From assembly GCF_011068285.1 (NCBI RefSeq), contig NZ_CP049616.1, positions 1,220,501 through 1,284,500 on the forward strand: DNA of 64,000 nt, given 5' to 3'. This document shows, piece after piece, positions 9,334-18,340 of this stretch. This DNA comes from Flagellimonas oceani (GTDB lineage: Bacteria > Bacteroidota > Bacteroidia > Flavobacteriales > Flavobacteriaceae). Numbering within the stretch: the first letter of the stretch is position 1; each line of letters opens with the position of its first letter. A program made the position numbers and the translations under genes. The notes below the pieces were generated by a model, which saw nothing but the letters and a program-made list of their open reading frames with translations, did no database searches and was not told the DNA's origin.

Positions 9334-9795
9334 ATTAGATATTTATTTTTTATAGCACTTATATTTTTGTTTTCCTGCAAAGCCCAAAAAAAACAAAATC
9401 CTCCTGTTGGGAAGGAAATCCACGGTTTGGAATTGGTCGACCATGATAATTTCACCAATATTGATTCATTTGCGACACATGTGATCAGGGATACAAAGAC
9501 CTTGGGCAAGTTTTATAAGCAGATCAATAAAACACGTAAACCCGGATTGCCAGTTCCGATGGTGGATTTTTCCAAGGACATATTGATTCTGCTCTGTTTA
9601 GGTGAGCAGCACGGAGAAAAAACAATCCAATTGTCCAAATTAGAGGAAACCGACCAAGAAATGTTGATCGCCTTAGATGTTCGCAACGTATCTACAGAAG
9701 AAGAAATATCCATACAACCCGTGTACTTCCCATTTTATCTTTATAAAATACCATTGGTCGAGAAAACACTCAGGTTTCAACAGGTTGATAATTAG
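9334..9795 (+). CDS. Small lipoprotein of unknown function, apparently with an ATT start
   Basis: Read from ATT at 9334, the product begins (M)RYLFFIALIFLFSCKAQKK, a textbook lipoprotein signal with lipobox LFSC. The body is about 135 residues with no domain I recognise; it contains ATHVIRDTKTLGKFYKQI and ends FQQVDN. The next usable start is TTG at 9367, which would begin inside the lipobox region and destroy the signal. The in-frame stop upstream lies at 9316-9318, inside the end of bshA, so no ATG, GTG or TTG is available. An unusual ATT start, perhaps coupled to bshA translation, is the simplest reading; a sequence error is possible. Confidence 0.6.
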   Translation: MRYLFFIALIFLFSCKAQKKQNPPVGKEIHGLELVDHDNFTNIDSFATHVIRDTKTLGKFYKQINKTRKPGLPVPMVDFSKDILILLCLGEQHGEKTIQLSKLEETDQEMLIALDVRNVSTEEEISIQPVYFPFYLYKIPLVEKTLRFQQVDN

Positions 9796-9875
9796 AATTT
9801 TCAGAAATGTTGCTGCTACTTATCGAATTTAAGTGCACTTAGAAGTACAAAATTCTGTTTTCACATAGCTTCATA

Positions 9876-9883
9876 TAGATTTG
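9876..9883 (+). promoter_or_regulatory. Candidate -7 box for the OmpA gene
   Basis: TAGATTTG is an exact TAnnTTTG match 26 bases upstream of the ATG at 9910, in an AT-rich gap. The -33 side has T-rich sequence but no clear TTG at the ideal distance. Confidence 0.45.
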
Positions 9884-9909
9884 AAGTCGATAACCTCAAA
9901 TCGAGAAAA

Positions 9910-11082
9910 ATGAATACTTCAAAGCCTATCGCTATGATGGTCATGGCTATTTTATGCCATGCTTTTATTTCCGCCCAAGATCTGGAATTAACAAAAAAGG
10001 ACAGTATTGTACAGAGTTACTGGTTGGTTACCGTTGGTGCCAATGCTGTTGATGATTCCGGAGATGAATTTGGTGAGCTGTTCGACTTTAAAGAGGGTTG
10101 GAATATGGTTCCCTATCCATCCAGGGTAAGTGTTGGTCGTTATTTTAAAAACGGAATTGGACTTGAGGCAATAGGCTCTTACAACAGGTACAAGGAAGGA
10201 AAGATTGTTGATAATGTGGTCAACCCAGAGGATATTGATTATTGGGGGCTTGATTTCCGTGTGAGTTATGATTTAAATCAAATCTTGGGTCACACAGGTT
10301 TTTTTGATCCTTATATTGGCGTAGGGGCAGGTTATACCGATGCCAATAACCAAGGCAGGGGAACATATAATGCTGTTTTGGGTTTTAGGACCTGGTTTTC
10401 CGATCACTGGGGAATCGACTTCAACTCCACAGGAAAATGGGCCATGGATACAGAAAATGCAACCAACCATGTGCAGCATGCCGTAGGGGTAGCCTATCGA
10501 TTCGAAGTGGAAAAAGGACTTTCCAGAAAAGGAGAGGAAAAATTGGCTATGCTCAAAGAAATGGAAGAAGAGCAAAAAAGAGTCCAAGACTCCATTGCCA
10601 ATGCAGAGGAAGAAGCAAGATTGCTTGCGGAACGTTTACAAAAGGAAAAAGAAGCTGCTGAACTCGCTGCAGCGGAAAAAGCCAAAAAAGATGCCGAAGA
10701 TGCAAGGAGGGCTGCACTTCAAACAAAAATCAACGAGTTGGGCAATGTGTACTTTAAGCTGAACTCGTCTTACCTAACGGCCAACGACAAAGAATTGTTG
10801 GATAAGCTTGTTGCGATAATGAACGATGAGCCAAATATCATCATACGGGTTACGGCACATACGGATTCTAGGGGAACCGAAAAATACAACCAATGGTTGT
10901 CGGAACGGAGAGCGGAACGTACAGTGGCGTATGTTGTTTCCAAAGGAATTTCCGAAGATAGGATCAGTCACGAAGCCTTTGGTGAAACCCAATTGGTAAA
11001 CGAATGTTCTGACGGAGTACCGTGTACGGAAGAAAAGCACGCCAAGAATAGAAGGTCCGACTTTCAGATCATTGAATTTTGA
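9910..11082 (+). CDS. OmpA family outer-membrane protein
   Basis: A 390-residue protein with a signal peptide (MNTSKPIAMMVMAILCHAFISAQ). A beta-barrel-like region spans about residues 25-195, then a charged Glu/Ala/Lys coiled coil (about 195-275), then a C-terminal OmpA domain. The last has the peptidoglycan-binding pattern VTAHTDSRGTEKYNQWLSERRA and ends KNRRSDFQIIEF. It should tie the outer membrane to peptidoglycan. Some OmpA proteins of this class serve the type IX secretion or gliding apparatus, and the next two genes are type IX-related, but a specific link is inferred only from position. Confidence 0.87.
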   Translation: MNTSKPIAMMVMAILCHAFISAQDLELTKKDSIVQSYWLVTVGANAVDDSGDEFGELFDFKEGWNMVPYPSRVSVGRYFKNGIGLEAIGSYNRYKEGKIVDNVVNPEDIDYWGLDFRVSYDLNQILGHTGFFDPYIGVGAGYTDANNQGRGTYNAVLGFRTWFSDHWGIDFNSTGKWAMDTENATNHVQHAVGVAYRFEVEKGLSRKGEEKLAMLKEMEEEQKRVQDSIANAEEEARLLAERLQKEKEAAELAAAEKAKKDAEDARRAALQTKINELGNVYFKLNSSYLTANDKELLDKLVAIMNDEPNIIIRVTAHTDSRGTEKYNQWLSERRAERTVAYVVSKGISEDRISHEAFGETQLVNECSDGVPCTEEKHAKNRRSDFQIIEF

Positions 11083-11177
11083 TAGTAAACCCCATTTTGG
11101 GATTTAAATAGATGGCCAGCTAATTGACATTGCCGCAATTGGAAGAATAGTTTAAAAACAACCTCAATTTTTTATAA

Positions 11178-14100
11178 ATGCCACCAACACATCATTTATT
11201 ATTGGGCTCCTTGCTCCACAAAGGAAAGCAGGCCGTGGCCAAAATAGCATTCCTGTCTGTTTTTGTTTTTTCTTACTTCTCTTATGCGCAGTATGACAAA
11301 GTAGTTATCCTGGGAGCTTCCATAATGGAATATACGTATGGTCAGAATCTAACAATTCCGAACGCAGCCAGAACTTCGGAATGGCAGGGCAATGGTGTAA
11401 ATGTGGATGTGTACGGTTATGGGTTTGAAGGAGAAGAAATCAGTGATGTTGTCGCCCGACTTCAATCGGCAATGGCGGCACACCCAGCCAATACACTGTT
11501 TATGGTGCATATTGGGGGTAATAATGTTTCTGCTACTAGACCTTATAGTACCGCGACTCCTGCAGAACTCCAACAAATAAGCGATGATTATGATGCCCTG
11601 TATGCCGCAATACCTCCAGCCAGATTGGACGACGTTATCATTATGCCCATTACTTTTCGAACGTATGACATCTCCGATGACATTTACAACAATCAGGAGT
11701 TGGGTAGTTTGCCTTACAACCAGAATATTCTAATTCCCAAAATACTTGCAAACACACCATCCCAAATAAATGCGGATGGTAATCCCATAGTGGATCTTTA
11801 CAATTTTACACGGAATAATTATCAAACCTATTTTGATGTAAGCGACCCTGGCTTTGATGGCGTTCACCCGTCTTCACCGGTTGGAGAGGATTTACTTTCC
11901 GAATATATGAGCCTAAGAGCGGCTTATTTTATTAATGGAGGCGATGTTCCAGCTCCAATTATCCCTAGTGTTTCGGTCACCGCGGACGATACGGACGGCG
12001 ACGGGGTATTGAACAGTGATGATCTAGACGACGACAATGACGGGATATTGGATGTCGACGAATACGATTGTTCCATTAGCGGAAGTTTAGTATGGGGAGA
12101 TCCAGTATGGACAGGAGGGGATCCTGATGATGATTTTGCCTCTATGGCGACCACGACCATAAATGGTACAGAGGTAACAATGGACAATACAGGAACGGAC
12201 GCAAGTCTTTACAATTCCCTTTTTGCAATCGAGGACACTCCTTTTAACGGTGTTCAAGGCTTACTGTTACAGTCTGCGATAGGTTTATTGGATGATGGCC
12301 CCATAGTTTATGAGATACGATTTGATAGGCCTGTTTCCGGACTTTCCTTCCGTGTTGTGGATATAGATAAGAGATTAACCAGTGAAGCTCCTACGGGAAA
12401 TCCCTATACCAGTAGGATGTCCATTGATTTATTCAGGGAGGGCACTGCCCAACCCTTGAACGCTTCCGATTATACGGTTGGCAGTGCAGTGGACGATTTG
12501 GGTGGTGGAATTTTTGAAGGGAACGCACTGGTTCCTTTAACACCGGACATTGGAGATGTGGTGTTCAATTTGGGCGAAGCAGTGGATAGGGTGGTACTAA
12601 CTTTTTCCAATACGGAGGTAAGTTCCAGTACAGCGTTCATGGCCTTCTTGATATCGAATTTAAGCTGGAGCTGTACGTATCAGGATACGGACGGGGATGG
12701 CATTCCCGACCATTTGGACAACGATAGCGACGGCGATGGCTGTGTGGATGCTATTGAGGGCGATGGAGGCTTTACCATAGCAGACCTTGCAGCGGACAAC
12801 AGTTTGAGTGGGGGAGTTGATGCCAACGGAGTGCCTTTGGTGGCATCCGGCGGACAGTCCAGTGTGAGCAGCACTGATGATACGGTGACCGGTCCCGGTT
12901 GCGACGATGACGGGGACGGTCTGACCAACGGAGAGGAAGCGATACTGGGCACCGACCCATTAAATCCTGATACCGATGGCGATGGTGTAGATGATGGCCA
13001 AGAGGTTGCAAATTCCAATGATCCCTTAGACCCATGTTCGCCTTTTCGAGCTCCTGGATATACTGGCTATGATGCGAGCAATGCGATTTGGTCAGCAGCT
13101 GATTGTGATGGCGATGGTGTGACCAATGGGGACGAGGTGGCCAATGGCACCGACCCATATTATGTTGTGGTCGATTCCGATAATGATGGCGTAATGGATA
13201 CCCAAGATTTGGACGACGACAACGATGGGATTTTGGATGTTGACGAATACGATTGTTCCATTAGCGGAAGTTTGGTGTGGGGAGATCCAGTATGGACAGG
13301 AGGGGATCCTGATGATGATTTTGCTTCTACGGCGACCACGACCATAGATGGTACAGAGGTAACGATGGACAATACAGGAACGGACGCAAGTCTTTACAAT
13401 TCCCTTTTTGCAATCGAGGACACTCCTTTTAACGGTGTTCAAGGCTTACTGTTACAGTCTGCGATAGGTTTATTGGATGATAGCCCCATAGTTTATGAGA
13501 TACGATTCGACAGGCCAGTTTCCGGACTTTCGTTCCGCGTTGTGGATATAGACAAAAGATTGGATTTTGAGGGTACAGGTTCACAAGTTAACAACCCATA
13601 TACAGGTAGGATGTCCATTAACCTGTTCAGGGACGGTGTGGCCCAACCCTTGAACGCTTCCGATTATACGGTTGGCAGTGCAGTGGACGATTTGGGTGGT
13701 GGAATTTTTGAAGGGAACGCACTGGTTCCTTTAACACCGGACATTGGAGATGTGGTGTTCAATTTGGGCGAAGCAGTGGATAGGGTGGTACTAACTTTTT
13801 CCAATACGGAGGTAAGTTCCAGTACAGCGTTCATGGCCTTCTTGATATCGAATTTAAGCTGGAGCTGTACCTATCAGGATACGGACGGGGATGGAATCCA
13901 AGACCATTTGGACAACGATAGCGACGATGACGGCTGTGTAGATGCTCTTGAGGGTGACGATGTTAACTTAACATTAGCCAGCGTAGATGGTAATGGAAGA
14001 ATAAATGGTGCGGTGGATGCCAATGGTGTGCCTGTGGCGGTATCCGGCGGACAGTCCGATGTGAGCAGTACCGACGATACGGTGACCGGTCCCGGTTGCG

Positions 14101-16367
14101 ACGATGACGGTGATGGTTTGACCAATGGTGAGGAAGCGGTATTGGGCACTGACCCTGATGATCCCGATACGGATGGCGATGGGGTGGATGATGGCCAAGA
14201 GGTTACTGATACAGATGATCCTTTGGATCCATGCGACCCCACCCAAGCAGCAGGATATAGCGGTTATGACGCAACCAATACAATTTGGGCCGCTGCCGAC
14301 TGTGACGGTGATGGCGTGACCAACGGAGATGAGGATACCAATGGTACAGACCCATACGATAACACGGATACCGATGGAGATGGCGCACCGGATGATTTGG
14401 AAACGGCCAACGGAACTGACCTGAACGATCCATGTGACCCTGTACAAGCAGCAGGTTATACGGGTTATGATAGCACAAATGCAATCTGGGCCGCTGCAGA
14501 CTGTGATGGTGATGGCGTAATCAACGGAGACGAGTTTACCAATGGCACCGACCCATACGCAGCTTCTTCGGATACGGACGGAGATGGCATCGATGACGAT
14601 AATGAGATCAATAATGGAACGGATGAAAATGACCCCTGTTCACCAACCCAAGCAGCAGGTTATACAGGTTATGACGCAACCAATACAATTTGGGCCGCAG
14701 CCGACTGTGACAGCGATGGTGTGACCAACGGCGATGAGGATACCAATGGTACTGACCCGTACGATAACACGGATACCGATGGAGATGGCGTACCGGATGA
14801 TTTGGAAACGGCCAACGGAACTGACCTGAACGATCCATGTGACCCTGTACAAGCAGCAGGTTATACGGGTTATGATAGCACAAATGCAATCTGGGCCGCT
14901 GCAGACTGTGATGGTGATGGCGTGACCAATGGGGACGAGTTTACCAATGGCACCGATCCATACGCTGTTTCAGCAGATACGGACGGAGATGGCATCGACG
15001 ACGATAACGAGATCAATAATGGTACGGATGAAAATGACCCCTGTTCACCAACCCAAGCAGCAGGATATACAGGTTATGATTCTACCAATGCTATTTGGTC
15101 GGCCGCGGACTGTGACGGCGATGGTGTGACCAACGGCGATGAGGATACCAATGGTACTGACCCGTACGATAACACGGATACCGATGGTGATGGTGTATCG
15201 GATGACCTTGAAGCGGCAAATGGTACCGACGCAAACGACCCATGTGATCCAGTCCAAGCAGCTGGGTACACCGGTTATGATAGTACAAATACAATCTGGG
15301 CCGCTGCAGACTGTGATGGTGATGGCGTGATCAACGGGGATGAGTTTACAAACGGAACTGACCCTTATGAAGCTTCTGCGGATACGGACGGAGATGGCAT
15401 CGACGACGATAACGAGATCAATAATGGTACGGATGAAAATGACCCCTGTTCACCAACCCAAGCAGCAGGATATACAGGTTATGATAGTACAAATGCAATC
15501 TGGGCCGCAGCCGACTGTGACGGCGATGGTGTGACCAACGGCGATGAGTTTATCAATGGTACCGATCCATATAGTGTCCCAGCGGATATTGATACAGATG
15601 GGGATGGGATCAATGATGCTCAAGAAGTGGCAAATGGAACGAACCTCAATGATCCATGCGACCCGGTTCAATCACCAGGATATACAGGATTTGATGAAAC
15701 CAATTCCATTTGGGCAGCTGCAGATTGTGACTCTGATCAATTGACCAATGGTGAAGAAACAGTTTTAGGAACCGATCCTTATGTATTTGATACAGATCGT
15801 GATGGGATTGGTGACGGACAAGAGCTTTTGGACAATACAAACCCACTTGATGAGTGCGACTCGAATGGAGGAACACCATCGGAAAATAGTGATTGTGATG
15901 GTGATGGACTGACGTACCAAGAAGAAATTGATTTAGGTACCGACCCCAACAATTCGGATACGGATGGAGATACCATTGATGATGGACAAGAAGTAAATGA
16001 CGAAACCGATCCTTTAAATCCATGCGATTCCATGGGTGGTACACCTCCTAGTGATGCTATGTGCGATATTGAAATTGGCAACACCATAATTTCCGCGGAT
16101 AACGATGGGGTCAACGATTTCTTTAGCATCACCAATATCGAATCTTTCCCGAACAACGTCGTTCAGATATTCAACAGGTGGGGGGTAATCGTATTCGAAA
16201 CAACGGGATACGATAATGCATCCAATGTTTTTAGTGGTATTTCAGAAGGTAGGGCAACGTTACAAAAAGGGGAACAGCTTCCGGCAGGTGTCTATTTCTA
16301 TGTTATAAAATATGCCAATGGAACCAGAGGCAATACTAGATCAGGATACTTATATATAAATCGTTAG
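11178..16367 (+). CDS. Giant secreted SGNH-hydrolase / calcium-binding-repeat protein with type IX type-B sorting domain
   Basis: A 1729-residue protein. After a signal peptide (ending near FSYFSYAQ) comes an SGNH-type domain to about residue 255: block I GASIM with the Ser, then HIGGNN, then the DGVHPSS Asp/His block. The middle is a long chain of thrombospondin-type-3-like acidic repeats (DTDGDG, DCDGDGVTNGDE), interrupted by two near-identical copies of a beta-rich domain (from SISGSLVWGD). The last 90 or so residues (ADNDGVNDFF, IFNRWGVIVFE, GVYFYVIKY) are a gliding-motility-associated type-B C-terminal domain that sends cargo through the type IX system. The next gene, 22 bases on, is a PorP/SprF protein, the usual partner of such cargo. 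Substrate and role are unknown. Confidence 0.85.
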   Translation: MPPTHHLLLGSLLHKGKQAVAKIAFLSVFVFSYFSYAQYDKVVILGASIMEYTYGQNLTIPNAARTSEWQGNGVNVDVYGYGFEGEEISDVVARLQSAMAAHPANTLFMVHIGGNNVSATRPYSTATPAELQQISDDYDALYAAIPPARLDDVIIMPITFRTYDISDDIYNNQELGSLPYNQNILIPKILANTPSQINADGNPIVDLYNFTRNNYQTYFDVSDPGFDGVHPSSPVGEDLLSEYMSLRAAYFINGGDVPAPIIPSVSVTADDTDGDGVLNSDDLDDDNDGILDVDEYDCSISGSLVWGDPVWTGGDPDDDFASMATTTINGTEVTMDNTGTDASLYNSLFAIEDTPFNGVQGLLLQSAIGLLDDGPIVYEIRFDRPVSGLSFRVVDIDKRLTSEAPTGNPYTSRMSIDLFREGTAQPLNASDYTVGSAVDDLGGGIFEGNALVPLTPDIGDVVFNLGEAVDRVVLTFSNTEVSSSTAFMAFLISNLSWSCTYQDTDGDGIPDHLDNDSDGDGCVDAIEGDGGFTIADLAADNSLSGGVDANGVPLVASGGQSSVSSTDDTVTGPGCDDDGDGLTNGEEAILGTDPLNPDTDGDGVDDGQEVANSNDPLDPCSPFRAPGYTGYDASNAIWSAADCDGDGVTNGDEVANGTDPYYVVVDSDNDGVMDTQDLDDDNDGILDVDEYDCSISGSLVWGDPVWTGGDPDDDFASTATTTIDGTEVTMDNTGTDASLYNSLFAIEDTPFNGVQGLLLQSAIGLLDDSPIVYEIRFDRPVSGLSFRVVDIDKRLDFEGTGSQVNNPYTGRMSINLFRDGVAQPLNASDYTVGSAVDDLGGGIFEGNALVPLTPDIGDVVFNLGEAVDRVVLTFSNTEVSSSTAFMAFLISNLSWSCTYQDTDGDGIQDHLDNDSDDDGCVDALEGDDVNLTLASVDGNGRINGAVDANGVPVAVSGGQSDVSSTDDTVTGPGCDDDGDGLTNGEEAVLGTDPDDPDTDGDGVDDGQEVTDTDDPLDPCDPTQAAGYSGYDATNTIWAAADCDGDGVTNGDEDTNGTDPYDNTDTDGDGAPDDLETANGTDLNDPCDPVQAAGYTGYDSTNAIWAAADCDGDGVINGDEFTNGTDPYAASSDTDGDGIDDDNEINNGTDENDPCSPTQAAGYTGYDATNTIWAAADCDSDGVTNGDEDTNGTDPYDNTDTDGDGVPDDLETANGTDLNDPCDPVQAAGYTGYDSTNAIWAAADCDGDGVTNGDEFTNGTDPYAVSADTDGDGIDDDNEINNGTDENDPCSPTQAAGYTGYDSTNAIWSAADCDGDGVTNGDEDTNGTDPYDNTDTDGDGVSDDLEAANGTDANDPCDPVQAAGYTGYDSTNTIWAAADCDGDGVINGDEFTNGTDPYEASADTDGDGIDDDNEINNGTDENDPCSPTQAAGYTGYDSTNAIWAAADCDGDGVTNGDEFINGTDPYSVPADIDTDGDGINDAQEVANGTNLNDPCDPVQSPGYTGFDETNSIWAAADCDSDQLTNGEETVLGTDPYVFDTDRDGIGDGQELLDNTNPLDECDSNGGTPSENSDCDGDGLTYQEEIDLGTDPNNSDTDGDTIDDGQEVNDETDPLNPCDSMGGTPPSDAMCDIEIGNTIISADNDGVNDFFSITNIESFPNNVVQIFNRWGVIVFETTGYDNASNVFSGISEGRATLQKGEQLPAGVYFYVIKYANGTRGNTRSGYLYINR
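12021..14233 (+). repeat. Two direct copies of a ~1 kb coding segment
   Basis: The segment at about 12021-13035 recurs at about 13206-14233. Each copy encodes an acidic DDDNDGILDVDEYDC run, a beta-rich domain and a further acidic repeat. Long stretches are identical at nucleotide level, for example the parts encoding the TLFAIEDTPF-like and VFNLGEAVDR regions, so duplication or gene conversion was recent. Confidence 0.85.
14226..15660 (+). repeat. Tandem array with a 201/204-base unit in a 405-base higher-order period
   Basis: Units beginning with the DPC codons start at 14226, 14427, 14631, 14832, 15036, 15237 and 15441, with a more diverged unit from 15651. The spacings 201, 204, 201, 204, 201, 204 give an exact 405-base dimer repeated three times. 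Each unit encodes PxQAAGYTGYD, IWAAADCDGDG, GDExTNGTDPY and an acidic linker. A lone related unit lies near 13020. Confidence 0.9.
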
Positions 16368-16389
16368 TACTAAGGCAAAAGCTTGAATA

Positions 16390-17325
16390 ATGAAAAGAAT
16401 AATCTTCTTAAATATTTTGATCTGGAGTATGATCAGTTCAATCACTGTAACAGGTCAACAAGATCCCCAGTATACACAGTATATGCTCAATACCCAAGTC
16501 ATCAATCCAGCTTTGGTGGGATCCAGAGGGGTCACCACTATTGGAGCTTTATATAGGGCCCAATGGTTGGGGTTGGATGGAGCGCCAACCACACAGACAT
16601 TACATTTTAATACACCGCTTTCTGAAAAAGTAGGTATCGGTTTTTCGGTGGTGAACGATGAAATAGGAAATGGTACCAGCCAAGAAACATTCGTGGATGC
16701 TTCTTTTTCCTATAGTTTGCCCGTATCCAATTACGCGAATTTATCATTTGGAATCAAGGCCAGTGCCAATATTTTGAACGTGGACTTTTCTCAATTGGTG
16801 AATTACGGGGCAGAATCCAACTTGCCGAATATAGACAACAAATTTTCTCCAAATTTTGGGGTGGGGGTGTTCTATAATACAGAACGATTTTATGCAGGAT
16901 TATCGGTGCCAAGGATTTTGGAAACGGAACATTTTGACAATAGTTCCCAGAATACTTATCTGGCCTCCGAGCAGATGAACTTTTATTTGATTTCAGGTTT
17001 TGTTTTTGATTTGAATCCTGGTTTGAAGCTAAGACCCGGTATGTTGATGAAAGCTGTGCAGGGAGCTCCTTTATCCGTAGACATCTCGGCCAGCTTGTTG
17101 TTCAATGAAACATTTTCGTTTGGTGCGGCATATCGTCTGGATAGTGCGGTAAGTGCCCTTTTTGGGTTTCAGGTGACCGAGAAGTTCTTGTTGGGCCTAT
17201 CCTACGATTGGGAAACCACGGAACTGGGCAGCACACAGTTCAACGATGGCTCTTTTGAGGTTTTTTTAAGGTTTGATTTTTTAAACCGGTATAACAGGAA
17301 CAATGCTGGAAGCAACTTCTTTTAA
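16390..17325 (+). CDS. PorP/SprF family type IX secretion system membrane protein
   Basis: A 311-residue outer-membrane beta-barrel protein with a signal peptide (ending SITVTGQQ). The typical PorP/SprF opening DPQYTQYMLNTQVINPALVG is followed by GLYRAQW-like residues (ALYRAQWLGLDG) and a C-terminal YNRNNAGSNFF. Proteins of this family sit next to genes for type-B-CTD cargo and anchor or help export that cargo. The 22-base gap to the giant SGNH protein indicates a two-gene operon, closed by the terminator at 17355. Confidence 0.9.
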   Translation: MKRIIFLNILIWSMISSITVTGQQDPQYTQYMLNTQVINPALVGSRGVTTIGALYRAQWLGLDGAPTTQTLHFNTPLSEKVGIGFSVVNDEIGNGTSQETFVDASFSYSLPVSNYANLSFGIKASANILNVDFSQLVNYGAESNLPNIDNKFSPNFGVGVFYNTERFYAGLSVPRILETEHFDNSSQNTYLASEQMNFYLISGFVFDLNPGLKLRPGMLMKAVQGAPLSVDISASLLFNETFSFGAAYRLDSAVSALFGFQVTEKFLLGLSYDWETTELGSTQFNDGSFEVFLRFDFLNRYNRNNAGSNFF

Positions 17326-17354
17326 AAAACTTGATATAAAGGCAAAGTAAAGAG

Positions 17355-17382
17355 TGCGAATATTGATTTATTCGCATTTTTT
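17355..17382 (+). terminator. Rho-independent terminator after the PorP/SprF gene
   Basis: TGCGAATA (17355-17362) pairs with TATTCGCA (17369-17376) around a six-base loop and is followed by TTTTTTG. It overlaps the stop codon of the convergent gene that ends at 17368. Confidence 0.8.
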
Positions 17383-18336
17383 GTTTTTGGCCACTTGTAC
17401 CACATAATCAGAAATTACGTTTGCAATCAAATCTCTTCCATGATTGTTCCAGTGATGGTCATAAATGAGCGTTACCGGTTTGGTGGTCTTTTCAAAAGCA
17501 GGGGCAAAGTCCAGATATTTAATTTCGTTTTGTCGGCAATATTCAAGAAATGAGTCACTGGTTTTTCTGGAATCGAGTAGGATAGAGGTCTTACATTTAT
17601 CAAAACCATATAATTCGACCAAGCTCTTGAAATTGGCAAGGTACTCTTCATCCTTTTTTTTGGGCACCGTTATTTTGTTTGTCTCAAAACCTTCTGAGCT
17701 TTCTTGAAATGCTTTTCCGGTAACGAGTTTTTTAAGTGGTTCTACAATACCAATTTTAGATCCGTATGCCAAAAGCTTGATGTTGTCCCTAATTTTAAAA
17801 ACTGTAGATCGCAGCATGGCAATTCTTTGTTTGTTCGGTTTGTACTCTCCACGGCCCAAATCACTTTCATAATTGAGATAAATAAAAATTTCATCAATTA
17901 GTTCAAATTGGTCATGGTAAGCATTGATCAAATGCATTTGATTGGCCAAGTCATACCCTGCATACCCATATTCATACACTTCGGTGCCATCGTTGAGGGC
18001 TTTTTCAATCTTCTTTCCTGTAGAATCATAGAAGTCCTGATGAAAACCTTCAATAAAGGAGTCACCAATAAGTGCGATTTCAAACTTATCCTTAGTGGGC
18101 TCAAATTCCCTAAAAGAATTGAAACCATCACTATTGATATGGAATTCTGAGAAGTTTTGGTTTCGGTTTCCTGTTACGGCATACCCATTATGGCCGGGCA
18201 CTCGTTTTTCAACCCCTTGGTCATCTATAAACCTCGGCGGATCTTCAGTGTACAGGTGAAGAGCTCTTACCGTAAGTTCCAGGGCGATCAGAATAAGAAA
18301 TATATATAAAACTGTTTTTAAGATAAATTTTTTCAT
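17368..18336 (-). CDS. SGNH/GDSL-like membrane-anchored protein, probable O-acylation partner
   Basis: A 322-residue protein when started at the ATG at 18336 (MKKFILKTVLYIFLILIALE), which gives a 4-base gap to the MBOAT gene and a normal N-terminal membrane anchor. An upstream ATG at 18384 would overlap the MBOAT coding end. It has the SGNH block I in IALIGDSFIEGF and a late DHHWNNHG Asp/His block, so a Ser-Asp-His esterase or transferase centre is plausible. In AlgI/AlgJ- and DltB/DltD-like systems an SGNH protein next to an MBOAT protein completes acyl transfer onto a polysaccharide outside the membrane. That role is inferred from pairing. Confidence 0.75.
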   Translation of the reverse strand: MKKFILKTVLYIFLILIALELTVRALHLYTEDPPRFIDDQGVEKRVPGHNGYAVTGNRNQNFSEFHINSDGFNSFREFEPTKDKFEIALIGDSFIEGFHQDFYDSTGKKIEKALNDGTEVYEYGYAGYDLANQMHLINAYHDQFELIDEIFIYLNYESDLGRGEYKPNKQRIAMLRSTVFKIRDNIKLLAYGSKIGIVEPLKKLVTGKAFQESSEGFETNKITVPKKKDEEYLANFKSLVELYGFDKCKTSILLDSRKTSDSFLEYCRQNEIKYLDFAPAFEKTTKPVTLIYDHHWNNHGRDLIANVISDYVVQVAKNKKCE

Positions 18337-18340
18337 ACTT

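Noticed and set aside
11082..11110. Terminator after the OmpA gene
   Set aside because: CCC and GGG around an ATTTT loop give only a very short stem without a T-run, too weak to call.
14226..15660. Regular repeat array that might look like CRISPR
   Set aside because: The period is about 200 bases, repeats and spacers are all in one open frame, and the array encodes calcium-binding-type protein repeats. No cas genes are near.
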